Shown: positions 1-13,759, numbered from the stretch's first letter. The stretch is 64,000 nt of DNA from Xylaria sp. FL1777 (GCA_022578965.1 MU400576.1:1-64000); one strand, 5' to 3'. Notes: generated by a model not told the origin, from the sequence alone. Numbers and translations: made by a program.

Positions 1-60
1 GAAACTCCCATGAAATGGGTATGGGAAGGATATCCCATATATACATGTAACCTGTGACAT
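1..60. repeat. Hairpin-forming margin of the AT-rich block
   Basis: This short GC-containing stretch precedes the AT-rich block. It holds two inverted repeats: CCCAT-GAA-ATGGG at about 8-20, and TATGGG paired with a downstream CCCATA at about 20-40. Further CAT/ATG palindromes (ACATGT, CATGTG) follow. Such clustered hairpins can mark the end of a transposable element, but no target-site duplication or transposase is visible and the window begins here, so the identity is open. Confidence 0.35.
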
Positions 61-96
61 GTGCTGAGGTACCTGAGTAGCCTAGTCATGACATAA

Positions 97-3000
97 AACT
101 TTAACTTTTTATTTAAATAAACGTTTAGCTAGCGTAATATTAAAGTTTTTTTAAGTTTTTTAAAGTTTACTAAAAAAATAAGTGTTATTTTTGTACTGTT
201 TTAAAGTTTAATAGTTAAGTTTACGTTAGTTCGTTTTTTTATAAAATAAATAGCTTTTATTTTGTTAGGTATAAAAGCAATTTTGTTTTTTTGTTTATAT
301 TTTATAATTTTATTAACTTGTTTTTTGGTTTTACGTATGCTTTTTTTTAAGGTTTTTTTTAAAGCTAGTATGCTTAAATTATTAGTATATTTTTATTAGC
401 TAAGGTTGCTTTTTATTAGTTTGCATAAATATAGCATATAGTATATTAATAATACTAAAGATTTTTATAGCATGCTATATGTAATTTTTTTAAGGTTTAT
501 TGCTACGTTTTCTAAATATACAATAATTTTTTGTTTTATTAAAAAGCTTTTTATAAAATTAATAATTATTGCTAGCTAGTTTTGCTTTATTATTTTGCTT
601 ATAAGTCTGTTTTTTAGTAGCACATTAAATGTTTTTTATATATTTAATATAACTAATATAGCTACTATTTTATTAGCTAATGCAAGCTTTATGTTATATA
701 TAAAGCTTGCTATTAAATTTATTACAAACTTTTTAAGTATTATATTTGCATATTATAAGCTTATTAAGCTAGCTATTTATATTATTTATATTATTCTTTT
801 TGCTATAAATTTCTTTAAGCTTTTCTTAATGCAAAATAATAGCGCAATAAGTTTTTAAGATTTATAAAAAGCAAAGTCTGTTTTGCTTACTTTAAGTAAT
901 ATAACTACGTTTGCGTTTTTTTAAACCTTTAGAAAAACGCCTTATTTAAAACATTTTTTTAATAGTATTTAGTAATATTTGCTAATAATAAGCTATATAG
1001 CAGCAAAATACTTTATTATTACTATGTTTTTTTTTAGTAAAGTTAATTTTACTTTTATAGTATATTTGCGTGTTTTTTTTATAGTTATTTTAATGTTTTA
1101 TAAAAGTTTAAGCTAAAGTTATATGTTTATTTTTAAAAGTTTTATTTTTAATAGGTTGTTTTTTGCAATAAACTTAATAAAAATGCTTTTAGTAAAATAT
1201 TCTGCTTTTTTTTTTGCTTTTATTATAATTTTTCTTTTTTTAATAAAAAGTAGTGCTTTTATAATACTTTTTTGTTTATACTAATTAATAACTTTTATAA
1301 GTTTTTTATTGCTTTTTATATTATTTATTTTTTTTTTTTAGTATTTTTTTTTAGCTTTTTTTACTACTATAAAAAACTAACGTTAAGTAATTTTTATGTT
1401 TTTTATATTAAGTAATCTTTAGAAGTTTTTTTATGCTTATATATATTTAATTGTTTATTAAAGCACTAATTTGTTATACTTACGTTTTTTTGTTTTTATA
1501 ATTTAAACATATTTTAATATTAATATTATTAGTACTTTAGCTGCTATTTTTATTTTTTCTTATATTATAGCTTCTTTAATATTTAGTAATGCTTTTGCTT
1601 TAATTTTTATTAAGTTTTTAAGTTTTTTTAGGTTTTTTTTTTTAATAAGAACTTTAAAAAACTTTATAAAAAATCTAAATAATCTTTTTTATAATAGTAT
1701 AATTTATATTAACTAATAATTAAATAAGGTTTTTAACTTTTTAGCTATTTAGCTTTTAATAAATAATATATTTAAAAATAGTATATTTATAACGTATTTT
1801 GCTTTATAAGTTATTTTGCTTAGCACTTTTATAAAGCATATATTTACTTTAGTTGCTTAGTTTAAAATTTGCTATCCTTTATAAAAAATAATAGTTTTAA
1901 GTTCTTAGTTTAAATATTTTACGTTTAAGTTTTTTATTATTAAGTAGTTCTTTAGTAATATTAATGCTATAATATATTTTATTACTACGTTTATATTTAG
2001 CACTTAATAATAGTTTAATATTTTATATTTATTAATATTTAGCTATATAAAATTTTAGTAATATATAAAAGCTTTTTTTTTTATTACTAAGTTGCTTTAT
2101 ATTTTAATATATATTATTACTTTAAGCTTGTTTAACTTTTTTATATTTTAAGTATTAACTAGTTTATAGTTTTTATATCTTTAATAAGTTTATGTTTTTT
2201 TGTTTTTTTTTTTATTTATTTATAGTTTAGTAATTATAGCAACATTTATTTTTTTGTTTTAACATTTTTATAAAAATACTAAGTAATTGTTTGCTTTATG
2301 CTTTATGTTTTAAGCTGCTATTTTAATTAACTATATAATTATAATTAACTTTGTTTTTTAGTATTATTTAATTATATATTTATATTGCTTTTTATTTTAT
2401 TGCTGCTAAGCTTTAAAAATTCTTTAAAAGTTCTGCAAATTAACTTTATTTTTAGCTTTTTTAATATATTAATAAGTTTAGCAATATTACTTTTAGTTAA
2501 TATTTTTGCTAACTTATTAACTATTAATAATAATACTAATATAATTATAAAAAAAGCAGCAATAATTTTGTTTTTTATTTTTTTGTTATTAGTTTTACTA
2601 AAAATAATTCTTAATAATATAGTTTTTAAAAACAATATAGCTTTAATGCTTAATTTTTTTAAAACTAATAAAGCTTTTCTTTTGTTTTTGTTGTTTTGTT
2701 ATTTTAGTAGCTTTATTAATGCAGCTTTTTTTTTAGTAGCTATAATAATAAGTAGCATATTTTTATTATTATAATTTATATTGTTTACTTGTTTAATTAT
2801 TTTAACTTAAGCTAATAAAAATAAAATTATTTTATTATTAACTTTGCGTAGTTTATATAAATAGTTTTTATAATCTACTAAATAAAAGCTATAATAATTA
2901 ATATACTTTAATATAACTATGCAATTATTATTGTTTATAAGTTTATAAATATTTAGTTTAATGTTATAGTTTTTATATAAAGGTTTTTTATTGCAAAACT

Positions 3001-4330
3001 TAGTAATATAATAGCTTTAGCATTTAAGGTTATAATAAATAGTTTATATTTGTTTTTTTTTTTTTTAAGAAAGCTTGCTAGTTAAAAATAGCTTAAACTT
3101 TTTAATAAGTTTTTTAAAAGCTATTACTTATATAGCTTTTTTAGTTTATAAGTTTACTTTTTTGCAAAAAATATAAGCGTTTACTAAAGTTAAGTTTATT
3201 TAAACTTTAATTTTTTTTATTACTATTTTTTAAATAATAAATATTAAAATGCTAGTTAAATAGTTTATTATTAATAATAGTACTTTTAATACTACATATA
3301 CTATTTATTTTTTTAATAGCTTTATTATATAAGCTTATAAAGTTTACTTAATAATTTTAATGTTTTTTTTTTTTAAAAGCTTATTTTTTATTATTAAATT
3401 TATAGCTTTAATAGCTTAGCTTATTTTTATTAGTTATATATTTTTAATAGCTTTACTTAATAACTATAAGCTTTTAAAAATTGCTGTTTTAGCTATATAT
3501 ACTATTAATTAATATATTTATGCTGCTTTTTTGTTTAATTTTATTAGTATATATATATTTTTGTAGTTTTTTTAAAAATTTGTTATAATATTAACGCTTT
3601 ATACTAAATATATAAAAAGCTTGCTAAAAGTTATAAATTACGTAGTTTTTAATGCTAACTTAAAATAAAGCTTAGCTTTTTATTTAGCTGCTTTAATATA
3701 TAAAAACGCTATAATTAATATTATTATTAATAATTATTTAATGCTTTTTGTTTTTATTAGTATATTAGCTAAACATAAAAAAGCTATAATAAAACTTTTA
3801 AATTGCGCATATATAAATATGTTTAAATATTATTTTAGTATTTTTATATAGTTTTTAGCTATTTAATAGTAGCTAGCTTAAGTATTTTTTTTAAAAAAGC
3901 GTACAAATTTATTAAAAACAGTTATTAATGTTATAATAACTTTTTTTTGGATTTTATTTTTACGGTTAATTTTAGTATACTGCTTAGTAAGCATATTTTA
4001 AAGCAATAGTTTGTTATTTTTTCTAGCTATTATAAGCTTTAGTAATAAATTAATATTTTAAATTTTTATTTATTTAGCTTATTATAAATTAGCACGTAAT
4101 AAAGTATTTATAATAAATGCTTTTATATATATGTTATTTTTAAAAGTTATAGCTAAGCATAACAATATAATAAAGTTCTGCATTAGTGTTTTGCTTTATA
4201 TATAAGCGTAATAAAATTATTACTAATTAAGCCTTTAGTATTTAGTAAAAATTACGCTAATTTAGTAGCATGTTAGTATTTTTAGTATAGTGCACGCAAT
4301 ACTACTAATAGTAGCTTGCGCACGGATAAT
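97..4330. repeat. AT-rich, gene-free block, probably a RIP-degraded repeat
   Basis: About 4.2 kb is built almost only of A and T, with TA-rich words and residual GC mainly in AGC, GCT and ACG contexts. Stop codons occur throughout all frames. The only longer open frames (595-858, and the overlapping pair near 2372-2774) are low-complexity Ile/Leu/Phe/Lys/Asn strings created by composition. The plus strand carries far more T than A and more G than C, as expected if C-to-T changes fell mostly on one strand. Composition becomes ordinary abruptly near 4330. The best explanation is repeat-induced point mutation of a former transposable element. An AT-rich centromeric or isochore segment is the alternative. 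Confidence 0.75.
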
Positions 4331-5895
4331 AAATAGAAAGAAAAATGCACACCACACACTAAGCAGTTGCAAAAGGTTAATAAGTTATCATTATAAAAAA
4401 AAAAGGAAAAAAATCTCCATGTAAGTTTAGCTCAGACCCAGCTGGTTGGTTGTGAGGACGGTACACCGTATATGTAAAGTTGATAGCCACCATCCCATCG
4501 AGGGCAGAATCCTTTGGTACCATCAACGAAGCAACCGACCCAGCTTGTATCAAAGGATCCTCTCTATCAACATCCCGGACGATCTACTGCGTATGAAGCA
4601 ATGGGTCGCCGATCATTCCATCGCGACATCCCCACTCCCACAGCCTCGGTTGTCTGCGGCCAGGGAGCTTGCCTCAGCTGACTGCAATTGATTTGGGTTC
4701 TTCATGTACATATTCGTCCAATATTACCCTCAAGGCTACCTACGCATACACATAGACACCAACGAATTATCGACTACACTATTATGAGGCATTTCGGCGG
4801 GGTAGGTATGCAGGTCTTGCTCCAACCGATACCGTATCTGGTTCAACCAAAGGGAGGGCGAAATACAAATCTACAGCTCCAAGCTTGATATTTAAAGCTC
4901 ACATACCGGTACTACATAGCTTCAATGCCTACACTGTCGTATACGAAGACACGACCCCAATATACCCTGCTGTTTTTAGGCCAGGGTTGCGATTGAGTCA
5001 GCAATAAGTAGACGAGGGCATTGGCTAATCTGCTAGGATACGCACGCAAGGGAGTTGCTAGGCAACACTCAGTTAGATAGGCCTGTTAGTGTAGCCTGGT
5101 TGTGATGTCACCAACTGAGATATACTAGTATAGTCCGCACTTGTTATCTTTAGAATTCCCCGCCCATGGAAACAAAGGAACCTACTGGTATACGGTTCTT
5201 CCCGTTTTCGTGTCATGCTGTCCTACAGTAGGTAGAACCATCAGTATCTATTGAGATCTGCACACTGACGTCGTTCGATGGCAGGTCGCACCGGCGACTG
5301 GGGATATCATGAGTTTGGAGGTATGAGTCCACTTATAAGTGGTAAGCTTAACTACCAGGATGTCTCGTTATCCTGTAAGGTACGCCCAAACATCCGTAAA
5401 TTTGACGCAAAGTTTCTCTAACCTCACTTGCAATTCTGGTGCATAACAGTCTTTGTTTATCGAGTTCGTAATTCCATTGTCTAGAAATTGAAACCAGCGT
5501 TAGACCGACAGAGGAGGAATTGAATAGATATTCTAGTATATACCCTACAGTCGTGATTAGCGAGCAGCCAGCCCCGCGGTCTCACGTCAGACATCAGCTC
5601 GGTACTGTGTAAACATACGGTAGTGTAGTGTATACTACATAGGTACGTGCTCGCTCCCATGTCTTAAATGGATACTTAATTAATTATACTCTTATAGGAA
5701 GGTAATAGTAGCTTTCTAAGGCCCATTCAAGATAGATAGGCCGTATTCCTATATGTATTGTTTTGTTTAACAGGGAATATCCGCGGCTGAGATGTGCCGT
5801 ATAAATCAAGCCTTCGTGCCCCGACACTAGATTCTGTTTTGTTTCCTTGGCTCTCTTGGCTCTCTTGGCTTCTTCGACTGGCCTTGTTATCCAAC
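4331..5895. other. Intergenic region upstream of the sedolisin gene
   Basis: Composition returns to normal at the edge of the AT-rich block. Small open frames at 4446-4691 and 4688-4888 show no family features or splice structure and look like chance. The last few hundred bases should hold the sedolisin promoter. Three near-identical TTGGCTCTC/TTGGCTTC units occur just before the ATG (about 5848-5872). No RNA gene was recognised. Confidence 0.4.
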
Positions 5896-8232
5896 ATGCG
5901 TTTTTCAACATTGGCAGTGGCGTTTGCCTCTTCTGCCATAACATCTTTGGCAGCTCCATCGCCAAACAAGCACGTGCTACACGAGAAGCGTAATGGCGAG
6001 CCACATCTTTGGGAGAAGCGCGATCGGGCGATCCGGAGCCAGGTGTTGCCAATTCGCATTGGCCTTCGCCAGCGCAACCTAGAGAATGCTGAAAGATACA
6101 TTTATGAAGTCTCAGACCCTCATTCGTCAAACTTTGGTAAGCCAATTCTAGATACCCGGTAGCTTTCGAGCATCACGGCGAGAATTGTACTAACAGAATT
6201 GACTCAGGCAAACACTGGACCGCTGAGGAGGTGGCGAACACATTTTCTCCAGCCCCTGAGTCTAAAAACGCTGTAGTGCAATGGCTTGTTGACTCAGGAA
6301 TCGAACGTCCTCGAATCACTCTGTCGAAGGGTAAGTAACTGATTCACACACGCTAGTACGCTCCCTCTACTCACCCTTTTGTAGGTCATAACTGGGTGCA
6401 GTTTGATGGTACGGTTGAGGAGGCGGAGACTCTGTTTGCAACACAGTATTGGGAGTACCAGCACGTTGATAACGGCGGTGTTCGCCTTGCTGTTGACGCG
6501 TATAGCTTGCCAGAGCATGTTCAGAAACATGTGGATTTTGTTATGCCCACCGTGCAATTAGACGGCCTCAAGCCTATTGCTTACACAAACCATGGACGCA
6601 ATGCAATGGCCATCATTCCTGGAGGAGCTTCCTTGGGCTCCAAGCCCTGCGGACAGCTGATAACAATCGAATGCTTGCGCAAATTGTACAAATTCCCCGT
6701 TGGTAAGACGGCGGCACCAGGTAACAAGATTGGCATAGCTGAATGGGCCGACTATCTGAACGAGCCCGATCTTCCGATCTACTTCAAGAATTTTACGACA
6801 CCTCAAATCCCTGCCGACACCAAGCCAGAGTTCGTTGCCATCGATGGAGGCTTGAGGGCGAACGCGACGACGGTTTCTCAAGGATCCGGTGTTGAAGCAG
6901 CTCTAGACGTCCAGGCGGTGTACTCTATTGTGCACCCCCAGCAGGTCCGCTATTACCAGGTTGGCGATGGCGTTAACGTCGACAGCGTCGGTACTTTCAA
7001 CATCTTCCTTGATGCTTTAGACGAAAGCTATTGCACGTACGAAGGCGGCGATCAGCCGTACGTGGGTAAGTGACATAATTCCCGAAGAAGCAACTCCTGA
7101 GCGTAAAACTCATGTCCTCAAGATCCTGCCTACCCCGATCCCAATGCGAACCTGGAGGGTTACCAAGGACCCCTACAGTGCGGTGGTGCGCCCAAGTCCA
7201 ACGTTATCTCCGTGAGCTACGGGCAAATTGAAGTAAGTATCATGCCTTGCTCCAACAAGACGAGGATAATGCTAATGAAAGCCTTCAGGGCGCCCTACCA
7301 GAATTCTACCAGGTTCGTCAATGTAACGAATGGCTGAAGCTGGGACTCCAGGGTGTGAGTGTTATTTACTCGAGTGGTGATTCTGGCGTTGCAAACCGTT
7401 ACAATGCTGGTTATCCCAACTCGTGCCTTAACAAGGACCAGCTCTTTGTGGACAACAATGGCACTCGGTTCTCGCCTGGTTTCCCTGTCAACTGTCCTTA
7501 CATTACCTCCGGTAAGCTCCCCTATTAGCCTCCAGAGTATGATTGAGTAATATTGATGATCGTCAACAGTTGGAGCAACCACGCTCCTTGGTAATGACAC
7601 CGACAGTGGAGAGCGGGCAGTCTCCGTCCCTAGCACAGGGCCCGCGAATGCATACTATTCTGGCGGTGGGTTTTCGAACATTTTTGCCGTGCCCTCGTAT
7701 CAGGCTTCTGCTGTCAGCCACTTCATGAAGAACTACGCCCCTAACTACGGGCCGAATGTGTACAATGATACCGGCAAGGCACGTGGATTTCCCGACGTAG
7801 CGGCAATCGGCTTGAGCGTGGCCACGGGTAAGTCATTTTCTTCCCTTTCTAGTAACCTGATGACTCCCAACATGTCTCGGGAGTATGCATCAGGGGCATA
7901 ATATTCGCCTAAAAGAGTAATTACTGACTCCAGCGATAATAGTGTGGAATTCTTCTACCTACGGTGTTGGAGGGACCAGCGCAAGTGCCCCGATCTTCGC
8001 CGGTATCGTGACGTTGCTGAACGAGGCGCGAATTGCGATCGGTAAGGGGCCTATTGGTTTCTTGAACCCGACTCTTTACAAGCATCCCGAGGCTTTCAAT
8101 GATATTACCATTGGTAACAACCCGGGCTGTGGCACGGGTGGGTTTAACGCAACCCCGGGTTGGGACCCGGTGACCGGTCTGGGTACACCCAATTTCGAGA
8201 AATTGCTGCCCATCTTTTTACGTCTTCCTTGA
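5896..8232 (+). CDS. Sedolisin (S53) serine-carboxyl protease, secreted, 7 exons
   Basis: Predicted secreted acid protease or tripeptidyl-peptidase of family S53. Exons are 5896-6136, 6208-6330, 6385-7065, 7123-7232, 7289-7511, 7570-7827 and 7934-8232. All introns start GTAAG and the joined frame gives 644 aa, normal for a pre-pro-sedolisin. The start ATG at 5896 opens a signal peptide (MRFSTLAVAFASSA); an in-frame upstream ATG at 5794 would bury it. A propeptide occupies roughly residues 20-200. Catalytic residues are visible: Glu292 and Asp296 in GVEAALDVQ, the oxyanion Asp416 in SSGDSG, and nucleophile Ser561 in GGTSASAP. A C-terminal calcium-site-like region (FNDITIGNNPGC, then GWDPVTGLGTP) follows. 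Likely role: extracellular protein breakdown at acid pH. Nothing nearby is functionally linked. Confidence 0.93.
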
Positions 8233-10173
8233 GAAGGGTAGAGTAGAGACTAGTGACAATATACAGACACTTAATAGAAAGTAGTTGTCCGCAATCACAT
8301 AGACCTTCCTGTTGCTACTACAAACGCCTATTCATAGGAGCAAAAGGCGATTCCTATGTGTTCACGAGAATAACTCCAAAAGCGACTGAGCGCTACTCCA
8401 GGGCCTCCTTACTGGCTTTCTAGAGATTCATGGATATCGTTACTACTCTGCGACAGAGATTCAGTGATACTCTTGAGCTCCTGGTGACTGATAGGGAGAC
8501 CAGACATAGATGAGTGTATGGCGATACCTTTGGTTATGAGGCCATAGGCGAAATCAATAAACTGGATGACAGCCATCAAGGCGCCTGTGAGGGTGACTTT
8601 GAAATTTGCAAAGGCCTAGAAGCAAAGCAAACGGAACTCGAACAAGCTTTTATAGTGGGAGACAAGTCTTTTAAAATCTGGTAATTGGATAATAAGGGGT
8701 TTAGTTATGTAAGCCAACAAGTTTGTGCCAAAAGACTTAAACTCTAATTTTTACAGCACTCTGTGTTGCATGATTAGGAAATTTGATGGCTAATGATAGC
8801 TGCTGTTTGAGAAAACGTAACTTAATAGAAAACCTCTGGACGCCGTGTCAGGGTCGCCTCTCTCGGGGGCAGATAAAGGTGATATGGCTGCTTCGGAGGA
8901 ATTAAAGGGTTCTCGAAACATGATTCATCATCCTCAAGTTTCTAAACGCGGTTAGCAATCCAGTCGCCAGGTTGTTGCTAACTAGGATGATGTTTTGATA
9001 CTCTACTTACCTTGTTAGGAAGTGCCTTCTCGCCTATAACTATCAGCATTAAGTTTACTACCTTGTGTAGCTTTTGTAGTGATGGTGAATGTGTTTCGAA
9101 CAATCGATAAGCACTTATTATTCCGTCCTTAAACCATTACGAGAATTCCGCACGCCTCGATGATACACACCATGTTTTTGGAAATGTGAGACTTGCCCCT
9201 GAGATGGAATAGGCCCCGCTGTTAGTGAAATCGTAGTTACTACTATGAAATGATAGCCAGCTCCGTGGTGGTCTGTTCGGAAGATGGCCAAGCTGAAGAG
9301 GAGAGAAAGAGGAATAGGCATCACAATAACGGTACTATACTTTGTCAAGTTGGCTCTCGGTTCTTTTGAGTAGCAGGTCAACGCGTGGTCTCTTGCATAC
9401 GAAGATATTGAAAGCTCCGTAAGTAAAGAAAGAAAATATCTGCTGACACATTCAACTTGAGGACAGCTCACGTCCAGGGGCTGTGTTTGAATTTAGGGAA
9501 TTGAAAATTATTACGGATTGAGAAGACTACGGGGTCTGGCTAGGATACTTTGAGCTTGATCTAGATAACCCTAGCTGCTTGCTCTTAGCTAGGTGTGAAA
9601 GAGCTAAGGAGCCTATGAGAGAGTATGAAAAGATCTGCATGACCGATGATGAATGAACTATACCATTCGTTTAATATCTGTTGTGCTTTCTTGGTGAGGT
9701 CTTACACCGATCGGCAGTGCATATGCATTAAGAGCTATCAGATTCGTCTGACGAAAGCGCTCCAGGTCTCTTTTAGCATTACTGCCAACTTCTTAGCAAA
9801 ACTAAAAAGAGCATTTCGAGTATGACGACACATGTTTCAGCTTCTTCTTCATAGGGTCCAGTTAGGGCGTACTTTTGGAGGAGGGAAGGACTGAATCAAG
9901 CCTCGTCATCGGGTGAAGGACGATACCTGTGCCTTAATGTTCATTTTCGAAAGAGAGCAGGGAGGGCTATTCTAATGAAATAAGCACTGTGTGGGAAATT
10001 AGGATTCCAGTCACTCTTTATATTAAAACCGGGCATGTCGCTAATCTACCTATCCAATAATTGCTGTATCAAGAAAGCCACCATAGTCATACCTCTGTAC
10101 CAAACGCTATAATTAACATTTTATAAGGACAGACCTGTTCATTATCCAATACAATTACCGTGTATCGTCAAAG
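8233..10173. other. Intergenic, about 1.9 kb, no gene seen
   Basis: This is the convergent gap between the sedolisin and the desaturase-like gene, so it holds both 3' ends. The longest open frame (9118-9471, minus) has no recognisable motif and no splice partners. No tandem repeat, RNA gene or transposon end was noticed. It could be a decayed region, but no relic was aligned. Confidence 0.4.
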
Positions 10174-11674
10174 TCACCGAGCCTTCGCGATGCCGAACTT
10201 TTCTTCAATTTCCGCCTCGCTGAATCTCCTTGTGTGGCGTTTGAGCATGGCGACACGCTGTTCCATCGTCATATTGATTTGATCACCGATAGGCACAAGG
10301 CATCGCGCAAGATGTTCATAATCACGCATCATCAGCCGGACGGTGATCATGAGATAATCGATGTTGTGGAAGACGAGTGCGTGCTCGCGGCTGTAAATCT
10401 CCTTGCTCTGAAGGAAATGCACAGGATGATCTCGCCAGTGGCGTAGGGGATTTAGGTGGTGCGACGTGTGATAACCATCGTTATAGCAGTATCGATTACT
10501 CTAAAGTCAACAGATCAGTCTTAGACTAGGACGTGAAAAGGGAGTGGGTAATTACCGGTACGTCTATTAGAGTAATGCTGGAGCGGTAGTCAGAGTCTGG
10601 CTCGTCGGCATCCACGAACGCGTGCTGGCCCCAGTTGCCCACCATGAGACCGAGACGCATGACAAGTAGGGGAATGAGGAAGGTGAAGAGGGCCGGTTTG
10701 AAATTATACCGGAGAAGAGTTGCGATGGCCGCGTAGTTAAGTAGTTCCCAAAACGCCGTACGGATGGCGTTCGTCCACCTGCCCTTTCTCATAAAATAAA
10801 GTGGTAGGTCCAACCAGACGAAGAAATAAAACCGCCCGACATAATGAGCGAAATGCCATATGTTGTCTCGTTGGTAACGAACAGTGGATGAAAGGTCGTC
10901 GGGGCCGTTCCCCTCGACGTGATGATGCTTCACATGATGGTAGAAGTAGCTGTTCCAAGTGTGGCCCATCAGAGGGTCCATCACGTAGGGAAAGGCATGG
11001 TCAAAGAACTGCATCCAAGAACGCTTGGCTAGAACACCCCTCTGGTGTATATGTTGATGTCGTAGGAGAGTATATGCACCTATGTACCACCCTTGCAAGA
11101 GCACATGGAGGATGCCATGCAAGTACGAAAAATGGTAGAAAAGCCACAACGCACTAGGAAGGGATGTGGTGAAGTACATGATTAGGTGTGTGACCATGAC
11201 CACATCTGTCTTGTATCTTGCTGCCCCTTGAGCCCAGGACATATAAGGTAGTAATATAGACTGATATATACTGGGAGGCAAGCGAGACTTCACATCTCTC
11301 ATGTCCCAGGACGAAAAGACCGTGGGCTCGAAATCTTGACTCGTAGGGTCGTTTAGCCCAGCGAGTGTGGCCACGTCGTGAGCGTCCCGGTCATCAGGCA
11401 GCCTGGATGTCTTACGGCTGAGGCCTATATGACACCAAGATCAGATATGCGTAGTTACCGACAGCGGAAGAATGGAAGTCAACTCACCTCCATTGGCGGT
11501 TCCATTTTTTGATTTCGAGGGTGAGCTTCCGGCTATCCCGGGAGTCTTACCAGTACCGTTGACGGCTGCATGAGACGGGGACCGGTGGACTCGGATGTCG
11601 TCGGCTAAGTTCTCAAGGACCAGCCGGTCCGACGGCGTCAGTTCCGGGCTTAGAATAACGGAATCCATGGGCAT
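10174..11674 (-). CDS. Fatty-acid-desaturase-family membrane protein
   Basis: Three exons on the minus strand: 11674-11488, 11424-10556 and 10500-10174, giving 460 aa; introns are 63 and 55 bp. Three histidine clusters mark a membrane di-iron desaturase/hydroxylase: HQHIH (about residues 185-189), HHVKHHH (225-231), and HTSHH (363-367) in the last exon, which is only in frame after the second intron is removed. Hydrophobic segments near residues 135-180 and around 275-325 fit an ER membrane enzyme. The N-terminal 80 residues are polar and probably disordered. A second Met two codons in is an equally good start. The substrate cannot be told from sequence. Confidence 0.85.
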
Positions 11675-13759
11675 ATCAAAGCAAGAATGAAGGCGTCGAG
11701 GCGGCTGAGATCAAGCTCAGCGCTAAGCAAAAAAAAAAAAAAAAAGTTGCTAACGGCGGGACTCGTCATCTTGAGCATGTGGGGAGGAAGCAGGGGTCTC
11801 TACTCAGGAAGCGAAATCTGTTGAAGCGCGATACGATCCATCCCTTGAACCGTATGCAAGGAGTCAGGTACCTACATGTAAGCCTGAAGTAGGTGCTTAC
11901 ACTAGGGTATAACGGCCCACTCGATAAAGCGGTGGGAAGCACTATAGACTTAAACTTAAAGTAAGATGGAGGTACCTACAGTCCCTGTAGATAGTTGAAG
12001 ACATTAATAGATTAATAGTTAGATTCATACAACTACTGTGCTCTTCACCAAAAACTAGATACTGTATAAAGAGGTCACAGAATTTGGTGTCACGAATGAA
12101 AATAGGTAGCGACAAGAAATGCTTACTAGTACCAAGTATAGCGTACAGCATATATTAATTCCGCTTTCATGCTGTTGGATCCGCGCTGCTGGAAGCATAA
12201 ATGTAGATCTAGGTACCTATTTGGGAAAGTGGCAAGCCGTGGGACAGTTACCGAGTTTGAATGGAATACCCAAGTTCATTGGTTAACATGGAGAGTACCA
12301 TATAGTGTCGAAACAACTACATATAATATAATAGCAACTATTATGATCAAGATGAAAGTTTCCGGCTATTTTATTGAGATGCATGTCACGTATCTCAGTG
12401 TCACCAAGCATAACCATCGTACGTTGTGTCCTGCATTATACAGCACACCTAACCTACTTGGGCATTGGCGGTCTAGATTTTTGCTGTAGGTGGACTTGGC
12501 ATGGGATTGGGTTAGCAGGCAGCCTCCTTGGAAAAAGGGGGTTAAAACACTCCAAGTCAAGTCAGGTTAAGTCTAACCAGTAACTTGTAAATACGCTATC
12601 GCCTACTAACATTTTCGCTTCTGTTGATTTCATAACGTCGATAAACGACGACTGGATGCTCACTGTTACGACGCCGTAGCTGCATCGGCGACCATGATAC
12701 TTAAGTAATCATGTATGTAGGCTAGTAACTGCGCAGTAAGGTGAGCTGCATGGTCGCCACAAATCAGATAAATTGTCGATCCACGTTGGCAAATCTTTAA
12801 TACCAGTCAGTAACTTATATATGTCTACTAAAGCCTGCCATGTGTGGTGTTTCCATTCGCACTGAACCAAAGCATTATGTTACCTATTGTGAGATTGCTA
12901 GTAGCAGAACTATCTACGTACTGCGTAGATAGATGGTTGACTTATACCGTAGGAAAGCATGATAAAAACGACCAACGCACCACGCCGAATCATATATCGT
13001 TCTTCACATTGTGATTCGCAAACAAGTTCAAGTTCCAGATAATTGAAACTATCACACTACTTTCCTACCTCGACCGAAATGTCCAAACGCGAGCTTACAT
13101 GAGATCTCTTGCACGCAAATGACTAACGGCATACAATTGACTACATGAAAGACACGGGGTCTCTTTCCGCTCTGTCCGCACTGTCCGCACTGAGATGGAG
13201 ATGCCGATGCCGATGCCGAACGAGGGAACCCCTTTCTGGAGCTCGCATCGTATCTATTGTGTAGTCACTGACATAGCCTTCGGCACCGAAGGTGGAGCCA
13301 GGCAATCGATCAATCCATGACGCCGACAGTCGACAACCAATGAGCAGGCGGAGTCGTTCGGCCGCAGTGACGGACGGCCATGTGGATGACAAACAATCAT
13401 ACGGCGCACGTGTGAATCATGAGAGCTGGGCGATTATCACAGAGGAGGAGACAGGAAGATGCCAAGTGCGGACGAACAGAGATAGAGTCTCGGAGCGCGG
13501 AGTGAAACTGAGACCGACCCGATAGTATCACGATCAATATCACGCCCTGTCGAGTATTACAAACATTATAAGACAAATGGCGGTGCGACAAGCTGTGTTA
13601 TTTTAGTATAAGTATAAGTATAAGTATATAAAGTATCTCTTACTTATTACTGCTCCCTACCGCAAACAACACTGCTCCTCACCCGCCTCCTTCGCATAAG
13701 TGCAACCTCACCATCGAAGAGAACATCCACATCGCTATCACGGCGCTATCAAGATACAA
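11675..13759. other. Intergenic, about 2.1 kb, divergent promoters
   Basis: This gap separates the divergently transcribed desaturase-like gene and the small gene at 13760. It includes a 17-base A run at 11729-11745 just upstream of the desaturase start. Small frames at 12169-12583 and 13141-13591 lie on both strands without family features. An AGTATA-type repeat occurs at its right end. No other gene was seen. Confidence 0.4.
13603..13633 (+). promoter_or_regulatory. AGTATA repeat ending in a TATA-like box
   Basis: Four consecutive AGTATA-type units lead into TATATAAAG at 13625-13633, about 130 bp upstream of the ATG at 13760. This position suits a fungal TATA element. The assignment rests on position and consensus only. 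Confidence 0.35.

Noticed and set aside
595..858. 87-aa open frame in the AT-rich block
   Set aside because: Ile/Leu/Phe/Asn low complexity produced by composition; no motif and no coding flank.
2372..2774. Overlapping hydrophobic frames on both strands
   Set aside because: Both strands open in the same AT-rich stretch, as expected by chance; apparent membrane segments are just T-rich codons.
4446..4888. Two short plus-strand frames right of the AT block
   Set aside because: No conserved motif, no splice structure, lengths within chance.
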